Origin: DATLLJ01 sp035537875
Lineage (GTDB): Bacteria; Acidobacteriota; Vicinamibacteria; Vicinamibacterales; CAVVIG01
Assembly: GCA_035537875.1 (NCBI GenBank)
Contig: DATLLJ010000070.1
Location: forward strand, 53,620-117,619
Reading direction: 5' to 3'
DNA: 64,000 bases
Part shown: piece by piece, positions 18,450 through 27,162 of the stretch
Position numbering within the stretch: position 1 is the first letter of the stretch
Layout of the letters: each line of letters opens with the position of its first letter
The notes under the pieces: model-generated
Seen by the model: the letters and a program-made list of their open reading frames with translations, nothing else
Databases searched by the model: none
What the model was told of the DNA's origin: nothing
Translations under genes and position numbers: made by a program

Positions 18450-18478
18450 TTGACAGTCGTTCAGCCGCATGCTACAGT
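18450..18478 (+). promoter_or_regulatory. Sigma-70-type promoter of the tol-pal operon
   Basis: A perfect -35 box TTGACA (18450-18455) is followed after exactly 17 nt by TACAGT (18473-18478). Transcription would start near 18485, about 70 nt before tolQ. The leader contains the hairpin cggggc-tcct-gccccg and lies divergent from recN. Confidence 0.75.
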
Positions 18479-18553
18479 TGGCCTATCTAATTCGGGGCTC
18501 CTGCCCCGGAGGGCGCTGTCCCAGCGGCGCACAGCTATGTTGCGGAGGGCCGT

Positions 18554-19324
18554 TTGCGCACGCTTGGAGGCCTGTTGTTCGCCCTGCAGGTCGAGGGTGA
18601 AGGCAGCGCTGTATCTGGGACTTCGAGTTCGCAGCTCGTCGATCTGCTCGCCAACACGACTTATGTTTCCCGAGTCGTCCTGGTAATCCTCGCGCTGTTC
18701 TCAATTGCATCCTGGGCAGTCATTCTCTACAAGGTCTGGATGTTCCGGCAGGCGGAGCGTCAGACCGGTCAGTTCCTGGACGTGTTTCGTCGCAGCAACA
18801 AGTTCTCGGAGGTGCAGGCCGTCTGCAAGTCGCTCGGCGAGAGTCCGCTCGTAGGGCTCTTCCAGTCGGGTTACGCGGAGCTGACGGCGCAGCTGCGTCA
18901 GAGCGGCAGCACAGCCGAGGCCAGCGGCAATCCACAGCCAGCCGCCAATCGTCCAACTCTCAAGAGCCTGACCGCGGTAGATCGCTCGCTCACCCGGGCG
19001 TCTGTTGTCGAGCTCAACAAGCTCGAGCGGCGCATCCCGCTGCTGGCGACGACGGCGAGCGTGGCGCCCTTCATCGGATTGTTCGGTACGGTGTGGGGCA
19101 TCATGATGGCCTTTCTCAGCATCGGCGAAACCGGATCGACCAGCCTCGAAGTGGTCGGCGTGCCAATTGCTGAAGCGCTGATCGCGACCGCGTTCGGTCT
19201 CGCTGCTGCGATTCCCGCGCTGGTCGCGTACAACCATTTCTCGAACCGGGTGAAGCTGTTCGCCTCGGAAATGGACGATTTCTCGATGGAGTTTCTGAAC
19301 ATCGCGGAACGGAATTTCACCTGA
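18554..19324 (+). CDS. tolQ: TolQ, MotA/TolQ/ExbB proton-channel protein
   Basis: TolQ is the inner-membrane proton-channel subunit that energises the Tol-Pal system. The 256-residue protein has a first membrane helix at about 40-65. A cytoplasmic loop follows, then two helices around 165-190 (TTASVAPFIGLFGTVWGIMMAF) and 205-230, with the conserved proton-path Thr/Ala pattern of the family. The start is TTG at 18554 behind a GGAGGG ribosome-binding site. It overlaps tolR by 1 nt and is first of a six-gene operon. Gene order, rather than sequence alone, distinguishes TolQ from ExbB. Confidence 0.93.
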   Translation: MRTLGGLLFALQVEGEGSAVSGTSSSQLVDLLANTTYVSRVVLVILALFSIASWAVILYKVWMFRQAERQTGQFLDVFRRSNKFSEVQAVCKSLGESPLVGLFQSGYAELTAQLRQSGSTAEASGNPQPAANRPTLKSLTAVDRSLTRASVVELNKLERRIPLLATTASVAPFIGLFGTVWGIMMAFLSIGETGSTSLEVVGVPIAEALIATAFGLAAAIPALVAYNHFSNRVKLFASEMDDFSMEFLNIAERNFT

Positions 19325-19782
19325 TGCCCAAAGTCCAGGCCGCCAGTAGTCACAGCTCGGGGCGCGGCGCACGAGGTCATCGCGTCTCGACGTCGCTGGC
19401 CGAAATCAACGTCGTCCCGCTCGTGGACGTCATGCTGGTGCTCCTCATCATCTTCATGGTGACGGCGCCGCTCCTGCAGCGTGGGATTGACGTCAAGCTG
19501 CCGACGGCAGTCCGCGCGACGGCCATTCAGGGCGAGCGCATCTTCATCGACGTCCCGCTCGCCTACCGGCAGGATCGCGTCGTCTACATGGCGAACGAAC
19601 CGATCAAGCTCGAGATTCTTCAGGAACGGATGCGCCAAAAGATGGAGAATCAGAGTGAGAAGCAGGTTTACCTGCGCATCGAGGGGACGCTTCAGGTGCA
19701 GGATCAGATGGACGTGATCGATCGGCTCAAGGCTGCCGGCGTCCAGACGATCGGCATCGTCGCCGCCACGCCGAAGAAGTAA
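19324..19782 (+). CDS. tolR: TolR, ExbD/TolR-family protein
   Basis: TolR is the second stator subunit of the Tol motor. The 152-residue protein has a basic N-terminus, the signature INVVPLVDVMLVLLIIFMV (about 29-47) with the proton-carrying Asp at 36, and a periplasmic domain ending in a typical VIDRLKAAGVQTIGIV segment. It is directly coupled to tolQ. Confidence 0.94.
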   Translation: MPKVQAASSHSSGRGARGHRVSTSLAEINVVPLVDVMLVLLIIFMVTAPLLQRGIDVKLPTAVRATAIQGERIFIDVPLAYRQDRVVYMANEPIKLEILQERMRQKMENQSEKQVYLRIEGTLQVQDQMDVIDRLKAAGVQTIGIVAATPKK

Positions 19783-19792
19783 GAAGAGGTTG

Positions 19793-20578
19793 ATGGACGT
19801 TACCGACATCCTTCGGGATCGCATGCACGAGCCGACAGGGCTCAATCGCATGGCCACCATTTCTCTGGCCGCGCATGTCGTGCTGTTCGCCATCTTCGTC
19901 TTCGCGCCGGCGGGCTGGTTCGCATCGCGCTCAGCCGTCGATCCCGCGGCGGTGATGACCATTACGCTCGGCGGTGGTGGCGACGGTCCGCAGAGCGGCG
20001 GCATGACCTCGATGGGCGGGCGTCCGGTCCAGGCGCAGGCGCAACCCGATGCGCCTCGCGAGGCGGTGCGGGCGCCTGCGGCTGCGGCTCCCGAAATGAC
20101 GGTGCCATCACCCACGGCAAAGCCCGCGCGGCCGTCCTCGAGCGCCGTCAAACAGGCGCCTGACGAGGCCCGTGGACGAACTCCGACGCGCGGCGCTCAG
20201 ACGGAGGCGGGCAGCGCCGTCGCGGTCACCGGCGCTCGTGGTCAGGGCTTCGGTCTTTCGAGCGGCGGCGGACCAGGGGTCGGAGCGAACCTGGACGTCG
20301 GCGATTTCTGCTGCCCGGACTACATGGTGACCATGATCACGCGGATCAAGGGCAACTGGCGTCAGGATCAGAACGTCACCGGACTGACAACCATCAAATT
20401 CACAATTGCCGGCGACGGCAAGCTGCAGGATATCGAGTTGGAGCGGTCGAGCGGATTCACTGTCGCCGACCTTGCGGCGCAGCGGGCCGTCATCGTTACC
20501 GGCCAACTACCGCCGCTTCCGGCCGCGTATTCCAATCCGAGCCTGACGGTTCACCTCCACTTCCAATATCAACGGTGA
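19793..20578 (+). CDS. tolA: TolA/TonB-like energy transducer of the Tol system
   Basis: This ~261-residue protein has one N-terminal membrane helix (about 19-42), a long Pro/Ala/Gly/Gln-rich periplasmic spacer (about 65-170), and a compact C-terminal domain like TonB/TolA (about 185-261). The position between tolR and tolB identifies it as TolA functionally. It differs from E. coli TolA in having no long helical Ala/Lys/Glu rod and in a CC pair (FCCPDY) before the C-terminal domain. Its stop overlaps the tolB GTG start by 3 nt. Confidence 0.85.
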   Translation: MDVTDILRDRMHEPTGLNRMATISLAAHVVLFAIFVFAPAGWFASRSAVDPAAVMTITLGGGGDGPQSGGMTSMGGRPVQAQAQPDAPREAVRAPAAAAPEMTVPSPTAKPARPSSSAVKQAPDEARGRTPTRGAQTEAGSAVAVTGARGQGFGLSSGGGPGVGANLDVGDFCCPDYMVTMITRIKGNWRQDQNVTGLTTIKFTIAGDGKLQDIELERSSGFTVADLAAQRAVIVTGQLPPLPAAYSNPSLTVHLHFQYQR

Positions 20579-21981
20579 TCAGGATGTCTCTGACCGTACA
20601 ACCCAAACCGCTGCTCGTGGCCGCCGTCGTGGCGGCTTGTCTCGCGCTCGGCGCGCGCGCGCAAGAGGCACCGCCCGCGCCGGCCGGTCCACCGGCCTCG
20701 CAGCAACCCTCGGAAATCACGACGACGATCGCCGGTGAAGGGGGGTTGCCTCCGCGACTCGCCCTCCCGGCGTTCATCGCGCTCTCGCCGGATGCCGAAT
20801 CCCAGGCGGTCGCTCGTACGATCAGCACGGTGCTGTTCGACGATTTGGCGTTCGAGCGTGAGTTCGCGCTGATCCCTCGCGACGTGTACGCGACCATCCA
20901 ACCTGCAACTGGTTTTGCCGACGTGCCATTCGACCGCTGGCGCGAGCTCAACGCCGACGGCCTCGTCATCGGGACGGTTCAGAAGACGGCGACCGGCATC
21001 CGGATCGAGGTGCGCCTGTTCGATCTGCACGGGCGGCAGCCGATTCCGCCGTCCGCGTTCGGTAAGGAGTACAGCGGATCGACGGCGAACCCGCGGGCCT
21101 ACGCGCATACCATCGCCGACGAATTGCACCAGACGCAGCGGGGGCTGCGAGGCATCGCGCGCACGAAACTGACATTCAATTCCGACCGGGACGGTGAACG
21201 GATGACCGGGACCGTCGAGAATCGTTCGGTGAAGGAGATCTACATCGCCGACTACGACGGCGAATCCCAGAAGCGTGTGACGGTCGGCCGCTCCCTCAAC
21301 ATCACGTCGACCTGGGCGCCCGATGCACGCTCAATTGCCTATTCGTCGTACCGACGCGGGCTCCCGAACATCTTCGTTTCCCACATCTATCAGGGGACGC
21401 TCGAAGAGCTGACGAAGGAGCGGGGCAACAACTTCACGCCGTCCTGGTCCCCGGACGGCACACGCCTGGCTTTCGCGTCCACCCGCGACGGCAACATGGA
21501 AATCTACGTGATGAACCGCGACGGGTCCAACGTCCGCCGGTTGACCAATCATCCCGCCAGCGACATCACGCCGACCTGGTCGCCCTCGGGGACGCAAATC
21601 GCCTTCACGTCGGACCGCAGCGGCACGCCACAGATCTACATCGTGGGCGCCGACGGCCTCGGGCTCCAGCGACTGACGTCGGAACCCTATGCCGATCGCG
21701 CGACATGGTCGCCCGCGCCGTTCAACGAGGTCGCGTATACGGCGCGCACTGGCCCCGGCAACGATATCAAGATCATGGTGCTGGCGACACGCGAGGTCCG
21801 ACAGATCACATTTGGCGAGGGCACGAACGAGAGCCCGTCGTGGGCGCCCAACGGGCGCCATCTCGCTTTTACCTCCACGCGCTCGGGCAAGACGCAGATC
21901 TTCACGGTCGCCCGCGACGGCAAGAACCTGAGGCAACTGACGCGAACCGGCAACAACTACCAGCCGGACTGGTCCAATTGA
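20575..21981 (+). CDS. tolB: Tol-Pal system beta-propeller protein TolB
   Basis: TolB is the periplasmic propeller that binds Pal and TolA. The 468-residue protein has an N-terminal signal peptide (about 10-30, ending near ARAQ), a TolB N-terminal domain (about 55-200) and a six-bladed propeller. Its repeats (SPDGTRLAFASTRDGNMEIYVM, SPSGTQIAFTSDRSGTPQIYIV and others) are the PD40/TolB type. The start is GTG in the overlap with tolA; an in-frame ATG lies 9 nt on. Confidence 0.94.
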   Translation: MIRMSLTVQPKPLLVAAVVAACLALGARAQEAPPAPAGPPASQQPSEITTTIAGEGGLPPRLALPAFIALSPDAESQAVARTISTVLFDDLAFEREFALIPRDVYATIQPATGFADVPFDRWRELNADGLVIGTVQKTATGIRIEVRLFDLHGRQPIPPSAFGKEYSGSTANPRAYAHTIADELHQTQRGLRGIARTKLTFNSDRDGERMTGTVENRSVKEIYIADYDGESQKRVTVGRSLNITSTWAPDARSIAYSSYRRGLPNIFVSHIYQGTLEELTKERGNNFTPSWSPDGTRLAFASTRDGNMEIYVMNRDGSNVRRLTNHPASDITPTWSPSGTQIAFTSDRSGTPQIYIVGADGLGLQRLTSEPYADRATWSPAPFNEVAYTARTGPGNDIKIMVLATREVRQITFGEGTNESPSWAPNGRHLAFTSTRSGKTQIFTVARDGKNLRQLTRTGNNYQPDWSN

Positions 21982-22064
21982 CGAGGTCGTCGAACCGCGC
22001 ACACCTCTCCATCCCGGCTGATCGAGACAAGACGGGCCCTCTGGGGGTCCGCCAGGAGCAGACG

Positions 22065-22631
22065 ATGAAGACTCGCAGGGTAATGCCGCTTCTCTTCGTG
22101 TTGGGGTTCATCACTGCGTGCGGCAACAAGACGCCTCCCGTAGCCAGACCGCTGCCTCCGCCGCCACCCGTGGCCGACGCCGGCACGCGTCCCCCTGCTC
22201 CCCCGGAGCCTGCAGCCGAGCCGATCGTCGTGCCACCGGAACCGCTGCCCGTGGATTCGATTTCGTCGGCATCGCTCGACGATCTGAACCGCAACTCGCC
22301 GCTGAAGCCGGTGTTCTTCGACTACGACAGCAGCGAGCTGAGCCAGGTGGCGCAGACGGCGCTCAACGAGAATGCGGTCGCGCTCAAGCGCTATCCGACG
22401 TGGACGATCACGATCGAGGGACACTGCGACGAGCGTGGGACACCCGAGTACAATCTGGCATTGGGCGAGCGCCGCGCGGTCGCGGCGCGTGCGTACCTCG
22501 TGTCGCTCGGCATCCCGGCCGATAAGCTGCGCACGGTCAGCTACGGCAAGGAGTTCCCGTTCGATCCAGGTCACGACGAGGCGGCGTACGGCAAGAACCG
22601 CCGCGCCCACTTCGTTATCACGGCCAAGTGA
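22065..22631 (+). CDS. pal: Peptidoglycan-associated lipoprotein Pal
   Basis: Pal is the outer-membrane lipoprotein that ties the envelope to peptidoglycan. The 188-residue product has a lipobox (FITAC, Cys at about 19), a Pro-rich linker (about 25-65) and an OmpA-like domain (about 80-188). FDYDSSEL and the peptidoglycan-binding TIEGHCDERGTPEYNLALGERRA segment lie in that domain. The ATG at 22065 follows CAGGAGCAG. It overlaps no neighbour and sits 83 nt after tolB. Confidence 0.95.
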   Translation: MKTRRVMPLLFVLGFITACGNKTPPVARPLPPPPPVADAGTRPPAPPEPAAEPIVVPPEPLPVDSISSASLDDLNRNSPLKPVFFDYDSSELSQVAQTALNENAVALKRYPTWTITIEGHCDERGTPEYNLALGERRAVAARAYLVSLGIPADKLRTVSYGKEFPFDPGHDEAAYGKNRRAHFVITAK

Positions 22632-22642
22632 AAGAAGACGTT

Positions 22643-23593
22643 ATGAGCCTCAGCAGACCATCGCCGTTTCGCGTGCTCTCAGTGGTGACCCTGGCTTTCG
22701 CTTTCGTCACGCCCGCCGCGGCGCAGAGCCGAGAGCAACGGCAGCTGATGGCCGATGTCCGGATCCTGCAGGAGCAGAATCAGACGCTGCAGAACCTGCT
22801 GAACTCGCTGGCGGACGCCATCAAGACCGTCAACGCCCGGATCGACGAGCAAGCCGGCATCACGGGGAGGGCGTTCGCCGATCAGAAGCTGATCGTGACC
22901 AACATCACGAACAGCGTGCGAGAAGTGCGCGAGAAGCTCGATGACAACACGGTGCGGCTCGGCTCCTTGAGCGAGGAGGTCGACGCGGTGCGGCAAGGGC
23001 TCCAGCAGCTCAGCGCGCTGCCGGCCTTCTCCGCCCCGAGCCCGCTGGCGCCGGAGACCGGAGCGCCCGGCCCGGCCGGCGCACTCGTGCCGCCGGGGCC
23101 ACCGCCCGCGGCTGCAGCCGCGGGTGACACCCCCACGGCGACTGGCACAGTCCCATCAGCGGCCGCGCCCGCGCTCCCGCCGCCCTCGACGCCTCCGCCC
23201 GCCGCGCCGGTGGGCACGTCGCCCCAGAAGCTCTGGGATGTTGCCTACGCCGACTACACGCTGGGCCAATGGGATCTCGCGATCTCGGGATTTCAGGCCG
23301 TCATCATGTATTTCCCCAGGGCCGAGCGCGCGGCCGATGCGCAGGTGCACATTGGACATTCGTACCTGCAGGCGGGAAACAACGAGAAGGCGGTCGAAGC
23401 CTACGACGCGGCGATTGCGAATTATCCCGGATCGCCGGCCCTGCCTGACGCGTACTACAGAAGGGGGCTCGCACTCAAGAGCCTGAAGCAGCTCGATGCG
23501 GCGCGCGCCTCGTTCGAGTACGTCGTGAAAACCTATCCGGAGAGCACCGCCGCGCTTCTCGCCCGTCAGCAAATTGCGCAACCCAAACCGTAG
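22643..23593 (+). CDS. cpoB: Tol-Pal accessory TPR protein CpoB/YbgF
   Basis: CpoB links Tol-Pal activity to cell-wall synthesis at the division site. The ~316-residue product has a signal peptide (about 8-28, ending AAAQ) and a coiled-coil trimerisation segment (about 35-115, QEQNQTLQNLLNSLADAIKT). A Pro/Ala-rich linker follows, then three TPR units (about 195-316) with the YADYTLGQWDLAISGFQ start typical of YbgF. It is the last gene of the tol-pal operon; the linker is longer than in E. coli. Confidence 0.9.
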   Translation: MSLSRPSPFRVLSVVTLAFAFVTPAAAQSREQRQLMADVRILQEQNQTLQNLLNSLADAIKTVNARIDEQAGITGRAFADQKLIVTNITNSVREVREKLDDNTVRLGSLSEEVDAVRQGLQQLSALPAFSAPSPLAPETGAPGPAGALVPPGPPPAAAAAGDTPTATGTVPSAAAPALPPPSTPPPAAPVGTSPQKLWDVAYADYTLGQWDLAISGFQAVIMYFPRAERAADAQVHIGHSYLQAGNNEKAVEAYDAAIANYPGSPALPDAYYRRGLALKSLKQLDAARASFEYVVKTYPESTAALLARQQIAQPKP

Positions 23594-23609
23594 GGGAATC
23601 CTGGAATTG

Positions 23610-23683
23610 GGACATCTGGTCATCTGGACGTCTGGACATTGATTTGTGAATTCAACGATCAATGACCAGATGACCAGATGTCC
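23610..23683. repeat. Inverted, short-period intergenic repeat (ccagatga type)
   Basis: The block ggacatctggtcatctgg (23610-23627) is exactly complementary to 23666-23683, and the inner acattgat/atcaatga segments also nearly pair. The left arm holds one extra 8-nt unit (acgtctgg), so arm length differs by one repeat. It separates cpoB from ssb and could fold into a long hairpin. No T-run follows. Confidence 0.8.
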
Positions 23684-23764
23684 GAATGACCCGATGCACG
23701 TGTTGTAGAATGGCGCCCGACTTCTGCCCCTCCGCAGCTAATGCCCGATGCACGAAGGACTCCT

Positions 23765-24205
23765 ATGGGAAGCGTGAACAAAGTGATTCTGGTCGGCAAT
23801 CTCGGGCGCGACGCCGAGCTGCGGTACACGCCAGCCGGCGCGGCCGTCGCCACCCTCAACATGGCCACGACCGAAGTCTGGAACGACAAGAACGGGCAGC
23901 GACAGGAGAAGACCGAATGGCACCGGGTCGTGCTCTGGGGTAAACCGGCCGAGTCGTTGACCGAGTACCTCACCAAGGGCAAACAGATTTACGTCGAAGG
24001 ACGCCTGCAGACGCGGCAGTGGGATGACAAGGACGGGAACAAGCGGTACACGACCGAGATTCGCGGCGACAAGGTCGTGCTGCTCGGCGGCGGAGGCGGA
24101 CGCGGCGCTGCTGCTACGGATCGGGGTGGTGATGCCGGCGGTCACACCGCGTCGCCCGGTCCCGAGTCGCCAGACCCGCTGACAGACGACGACATTCCGT
24201 TCTAG
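23765..24205 (+). CDS. ssb: Single-stranded DNA-binding protein
   Basis: The 146-residue protein has the OB fold start VNKVILVGNLGRDAELRYTPAG and the conserved KTEWHRVVLWGKPAESLTEYL and KQIYVEGRLQTRQW segments. A Gly-rich linker leads to the acidic tip DDDIPF that recruits partner proteins. The ATG at 23765 follows AAGGA. It stands alone between two inverted-repeat blocks. Confidence 0.96.
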   Translation: MGSVNKVILVGNLGRDAELRYTPAGAAVATLNMATTEVWNDKNGQRQEKTEWHRVVLWGKPAESLTEYLTKGKQIYVEGRLQTRQWDDKDGNKRYTTEIRGDKVVLLGGGGGRGAAATDRGGDAGGHTASPGPESPDPLTDDDIPF

Positions 24206-24209
24206 CTAT

Positions 24210-24316
24210 GTGAATTGGATAATCGAATAATTTGGTAATCGGGTAATTGATTGCGGCATTGGGCCAATCCCCCAATCAATTACCCAATTACCAGATTACC
24301 CAATTACCCAATTCAC
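24210..24316. repeat. 44-bp inverted repeat built of attaccca-type units
   Basis: The arms 24210-24253 and 24273-24316 are 44 nt each and match at 38 positions, separated by a 19-nt loop that itself holds attgggccaat. All six differences are transitions. Read from the minus strand, five of them become G-U pairs, so the cupin-operon transcript would form a nearly continuous 44-bp stem. It lies between convergent ssb and the minus-strand pts operon and may end or protect either transcript. Confidence 0.9.
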
Positions 24317-24321
24317 CATCT

Positions 24322-24681
24322 CTATGTCCGGTCCTCTCTCCCATACCGGTCCTCCAGCCTGACCACGTCGTGCAATTCCGGAGTCGACACCTCGAAGATG
24401 TCGCTGTCCTCGATCGCCGTCATGCGGTGGACCGTCTTGGGCGTGATGTGCACCCGCTCACCCGGCCGCATCTCGCGTTTGACGAGGCGGTCGCCCTCCT
24501 GAATCTCGAACAGCAGCAGGCCCGCATGAAGGTAGATGGTCTCGTCCTTCAGGTTGTGGTACTGCAGGCTCAGCGCATGCCCGGCGTTCACGTGAATGAG
24601 TTTTCCGACGTACCGATCGGTTTTCGCCCAGTGCAGCTCGTAGCCCCACGGCTTCTCCACGCGCGTGATGTCATCGTTCAA
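24322..24681 (-). CDS. Cupin-domain protein, mannose-6-phosphate isomerase type II-like
   Basis: This is a 119-residue single cupin. The segments VEKPWGYELHWA, LSLQYHNLKDETIYL and HITPKTVHRMTA match the C-terminal cupin of type II phosphomannose isomerases, including likely metal ligands from the HN..E and H positions. Without the nucleotidyltransferase domain, the activity could be a sugar-phosphate isomerase or a binding role. It starts with TTG behind GGAGGGG, inside the last 11 nt of ptsI, so it is the last gene of the rpoN-pts operon. Confidence 0.8.
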   Translation of the reverse strand: MNDDITRVEKPWGYELHWAKTDRYVGKLIHVNAGHALSLQYHNLKDETIYLHAGLLLFEIQEGDRLVKREMRPGERVHITPKTVHRMTAIEDSDIFEVSTPELHDVVRLEDRYGREDRT

Positions 24682-26440
24682 GGGAGGCCCCTCCCAAGGC
24701 CGCCATCAGCTCGCGTTCGATGTCCTCGACCGTTGGCAGACGCAGAACGCGTCGCGCCAGCGCCCGTAACTCCCCGGCGCGCACTTCGGCCAGGACCTGC
24801 TTGGCCACCGGAATGGCCGCCGGCGTCATGCTGAATTCCGTCAGTCCCAGCCCCACCAGCAACGGCAACAGCGCCGGGTCCGATGCCATCTCTCCGCAGA
24901 GCGAGACCGGAATCCGGTTCCGTGTCGCCGCCCGGCGCACCATGACGATGACCCGCAGGATCGCCGGATGCAACGGCTCGTAGAGCTGCGACACCCGTTC
25001 GTCGGCACGGTCCACCGCCAGACAGTACTGAATCAGATCGTTCGTGCCGATCGTGAAGAAGTCGACCTCACGCGCGAGCAGGTCCGCCGTGTAGGCCGCG
25101 GCCGGAATCTCAATCACGGCCCCGATTGGCACGGCCGGCACCGCCTCGCCCCGGCGGGCCAGCGCCGCCGCCGCATCCTTTACGAGGCGCCGCGCTTCCC
25201 GCAGCTGCTCGACGCTCGACACAAAGGGAAACATGATCCGCAGCTGACCGTGTGGCACATGACGGGCCGCACGCAGCAGGGCACGTAGCTGTAGCTGGAA
25301 CGGCTCGGGCCGCGTCAGGCCGAGCCGGATCCCGCGAAGCCCTTGCCGGCTGGCGCGTTCCTCCTCGGCTGCCCATCCGTCCGTCCGCGGTCGGTGCCCC
25401 AGCCGCGAGGCCAGCTGATCCTCGTCGACATCGAAGGTGCGCACGGTCACCGGATCGGGCGCCATCCCCTCGAGCATCCCCCGGTAGATCTCGAACTGCT
25501 CGTCCTCGCTCAATTCCACGCCGGCGGCGCTCGTAAGCAGAAACTCCGACCGATACAGGCCGACGCCCTCGGCACCGGCATAACGGGCGCCCGCCAGATC
25601 GTCGGGAAATTCGATGTTCGCCTCGAGCCGAATCCGCAGACCGTCCGCGGTTGCCGCCGGCCGCCGCCGCTCCGCCTCGCCGTCAACAGCCGGTGAACGA
25701 TCTTCGGCACGGGCCGCCCGTGCGAGATCATCCGCCGACGGATCGACGAGGATCTCGCCGGAGGTTCCATCGATCACGACGAGCTCGCCCGGCTGCACGA
25801 TGTCGCTCGCGTTATGCAGGCCGACGACTGCCGGCACTTCCAGCGAGCGCGCGAGGATGGCCGTATGCGACGTCCGGCTGCCCGCGTCGGTCGCAAAGCC
25901 CCGGACTTTCGTCCAGTCCACCTGAGCTACCAGTGAAGGCGTCAGCTCGTCGGCGATGATCACCGACGACTCGTCCAGATCACGCAGCAGATCGCGCGGC
26001 GTCGAGGCGCCCTGGAGGAGGTTCATCTTGATTCGGCCGGACAGGTCCGAGACCTCGCCTTTCCGTTCTCGCAGGTACAGGTCGGCCGCATCGTCGAACA
26101 CGGCGCTGAACTCGTGAAAGACCTGTTGCACCGCCCACTCCACGTTGACCCGCTGCCCGCGGACGATATCGCCGACGCGCGAGACCAGCATCGGATCGTC
26201 CAGCATAAGCAGCTGGGCATCGAAGAGCGAGGCGAGTTCGGGGCGGCGGGCCGCCACTCGCGCGCGGATGTCCAGCAGCTGCTGTCGCGACCGCGCGCAG
26301 CTGGTCCTGAAGCGCTCGAGCTCGTGCGCGACCCGCCCTTCTCCGACGTGGTAACGGAGCACGTGTCCTCGCTGGATCAGAAGGACCGCTCGGCCGGAGA
26401 CAATCCCCGGAGAAACCCCTATTCCGCTCAGGCGTTGCAT
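24671..26440 (-). CDS. ptsI: Phosphoenolpyruvate-protein phosphotransferase (PTS enzyme I)
   Basis: Enzyme I transfers phosphate from PEP to HPr. The 589-residue length is normal. The N-terminal HPr-binding and swivelling domains carry the active His192 in DAGSRTSHTAILAR. The C-terminal PEP-binding barrel shows AEGVGLYRSEFLL, IMFPFVSSVEQL, FFTIGTNDLIQYCLAVDR and the active-site Cys in VSLCGEMASDP. It overlaps the HPr gene by 13 nt and the cupin gene by 11 nt. Confidence 0.96.
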   Translation of the reverse strand: MQRLSGIGVSPGIVSGRAVLLIQRGHVLRYHVGEGRVAHELERFRTSCARSRQQLLDIRARVAARRPELASLFDAQLLMLDDPMLVSRVGDIVRGQRVNVEWAVQQVFHEFSAVFDDAADLYLRERKGEVSDLSGRIKMNLLQGASTPRDLLRDLDESSVIIADELTPSLVAQVDWTKVRGFATDAGSRTSHTAILARSLEVPAVVGLHNASDIVQPGELVVIDGTSGEILVDPSADDLARAARAEDRSPAVDGEAERRRPAATADGLRIRLEANIEFPDDLAGARYAGAEGVGLYRSEFLLTSAAGVELSEDEQFEIYRGMLEGMAPDPVTVRTFDVDEDQLASRLGHRPRTDGWAAEEERASRQGLRGIRLGLTRPEPFQLQLRALLRAARHVPHGQLRIMFPFVSSVEQLREARRLVKDAAAALARRGEAVPAVPIGAVIEIPAAAYTADLLAREVDFFTIGTNDLIQYCLAVDRADERVSQLYEPLHPAILRVIVMVRRAATRNRIPVSLCGEMASDPALLPLLVGLGLTEFSMTPAAIPVAKQVLAEVRAGELRALARRVLRLPTVEDIERELMAALGGASLER

Positions 26441-26706
26441 TGGTCTTCACCAAACCCGGACGCGACGAGCGCCGCGAGCGCCTCGATGGCGTCACCCTCG
26501 TCAGCGCCCTCGGCGCTAATCGTAATCGTCGTGCCACACGCCGCAGCGAGCAGCAGGATGCCCATGATGCTCTTGCCGTCCATCTCCCGCCCGTCCCGCC
26601 CGACTCGAACGCGGGCCCGATACTTCGTCGCGAGGTGCACGAACTTCGCCGCCGCCCGCGCGTGCATTCCCAACTGGTTCACGACGGTGACCGAACGCGT
26701 GGTCAT
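26428..26706 (-). CDS. ptsH: Phosphocarrier protein HPr
   Basis: Starting at the ATG at 26706 puts the phosphoryl-acceptor at His15 (GMHARAA) and the regulatory serine at Ser46 (GKSIMGI), exactly the classical numbering. The protein has 92 residues. The intact Ser46 motif fits regulation by the HPr kinase encoded in the same operon. A GTG at 26715 is an alternative start. Confidence 0.95.
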   Translation of the reverse strand: MTTRSVTVVNQLGMHARAAAKFVHLATKYRARVRVGRDGREMDGKSIMGILLLAAACGTTITISAEGADEGDAIEALAALVASGFGEDQCNA

Positions 26707-26748
26707 GACGCGCACCGTCTGCAGGCGATCGCGCGCGCGCGGTTGATG

Positions 26749-27162
26749 TCAATCACCTCTTGCTTCCCCGCGCAGGAGATCGGAGGCGACCCAGATGGCA
26801 TTCCTCCCATCGTCGCGCATCTGCCTGGCAACCGCCAGCAGATCCTGCGACTGCCGGAGGCCGGCCAGCTTGATGAGAATCGGGAGGTTCACACCGGTGA
26901 TCACTTCGACCTTGTCTTTTTCGAGAAAGGTCATGCCAAGATTCGACGGCGTCCCGCCGAACATGTCTGTGAGAAGGAGCACCCCCTGGTCCCCTCGGAC
27001 ACGCTCGATGGCCTGCACGATCTCCTCTCGCGCCTCGTTCACATCGTCGTGCCATCCGATGGACACGGCAGTGAACTGCGGGAGATCGCCGACGATCATC
27101 TCTGCCGCGTTGAGGAGCTCGTTGGCGAGCTGCCCGTGCGTGATGACGACCACGCCAATCAT
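26749..27162 (-). CDS. PTS EIIA component, mannose family
   Basis: The 137-residue protein is a complete EIIA-Man domain: IGVVVITHGQLANELL with the phosphorylated His9, then GVLLLTDMFGGTPSNLG and VEVITGVNLPILIKL. No EIIB, EIIC or EIID follows in the window, so it probably acts as a regulatory acceptor instead of feeding a sugar transporter (inference). It overlaps rapZ by 4 nt. Confidence 0.93.
   Translation of the reverse strand: MIGVVVITHGQLANELLNAAEMIVGDLPQFTAVSIGWHDDVNEAREEIVQAIERVRGDQGVLLLTDMFGGTPSNLGMTFLEKDKVEVITGVNLPILIKLAGLRQSQDLLAVARQMRDDGRNAIWVASDLLRGEARGD

Noticed and set aside
24584..24599. parS-like ttcacgtgaa core
   Set aside because: It lies inside the cupin coding sequence (His-Val-Asn codons), only about 11 of 16 bases fit the parS consensus, and it is far from parAB.
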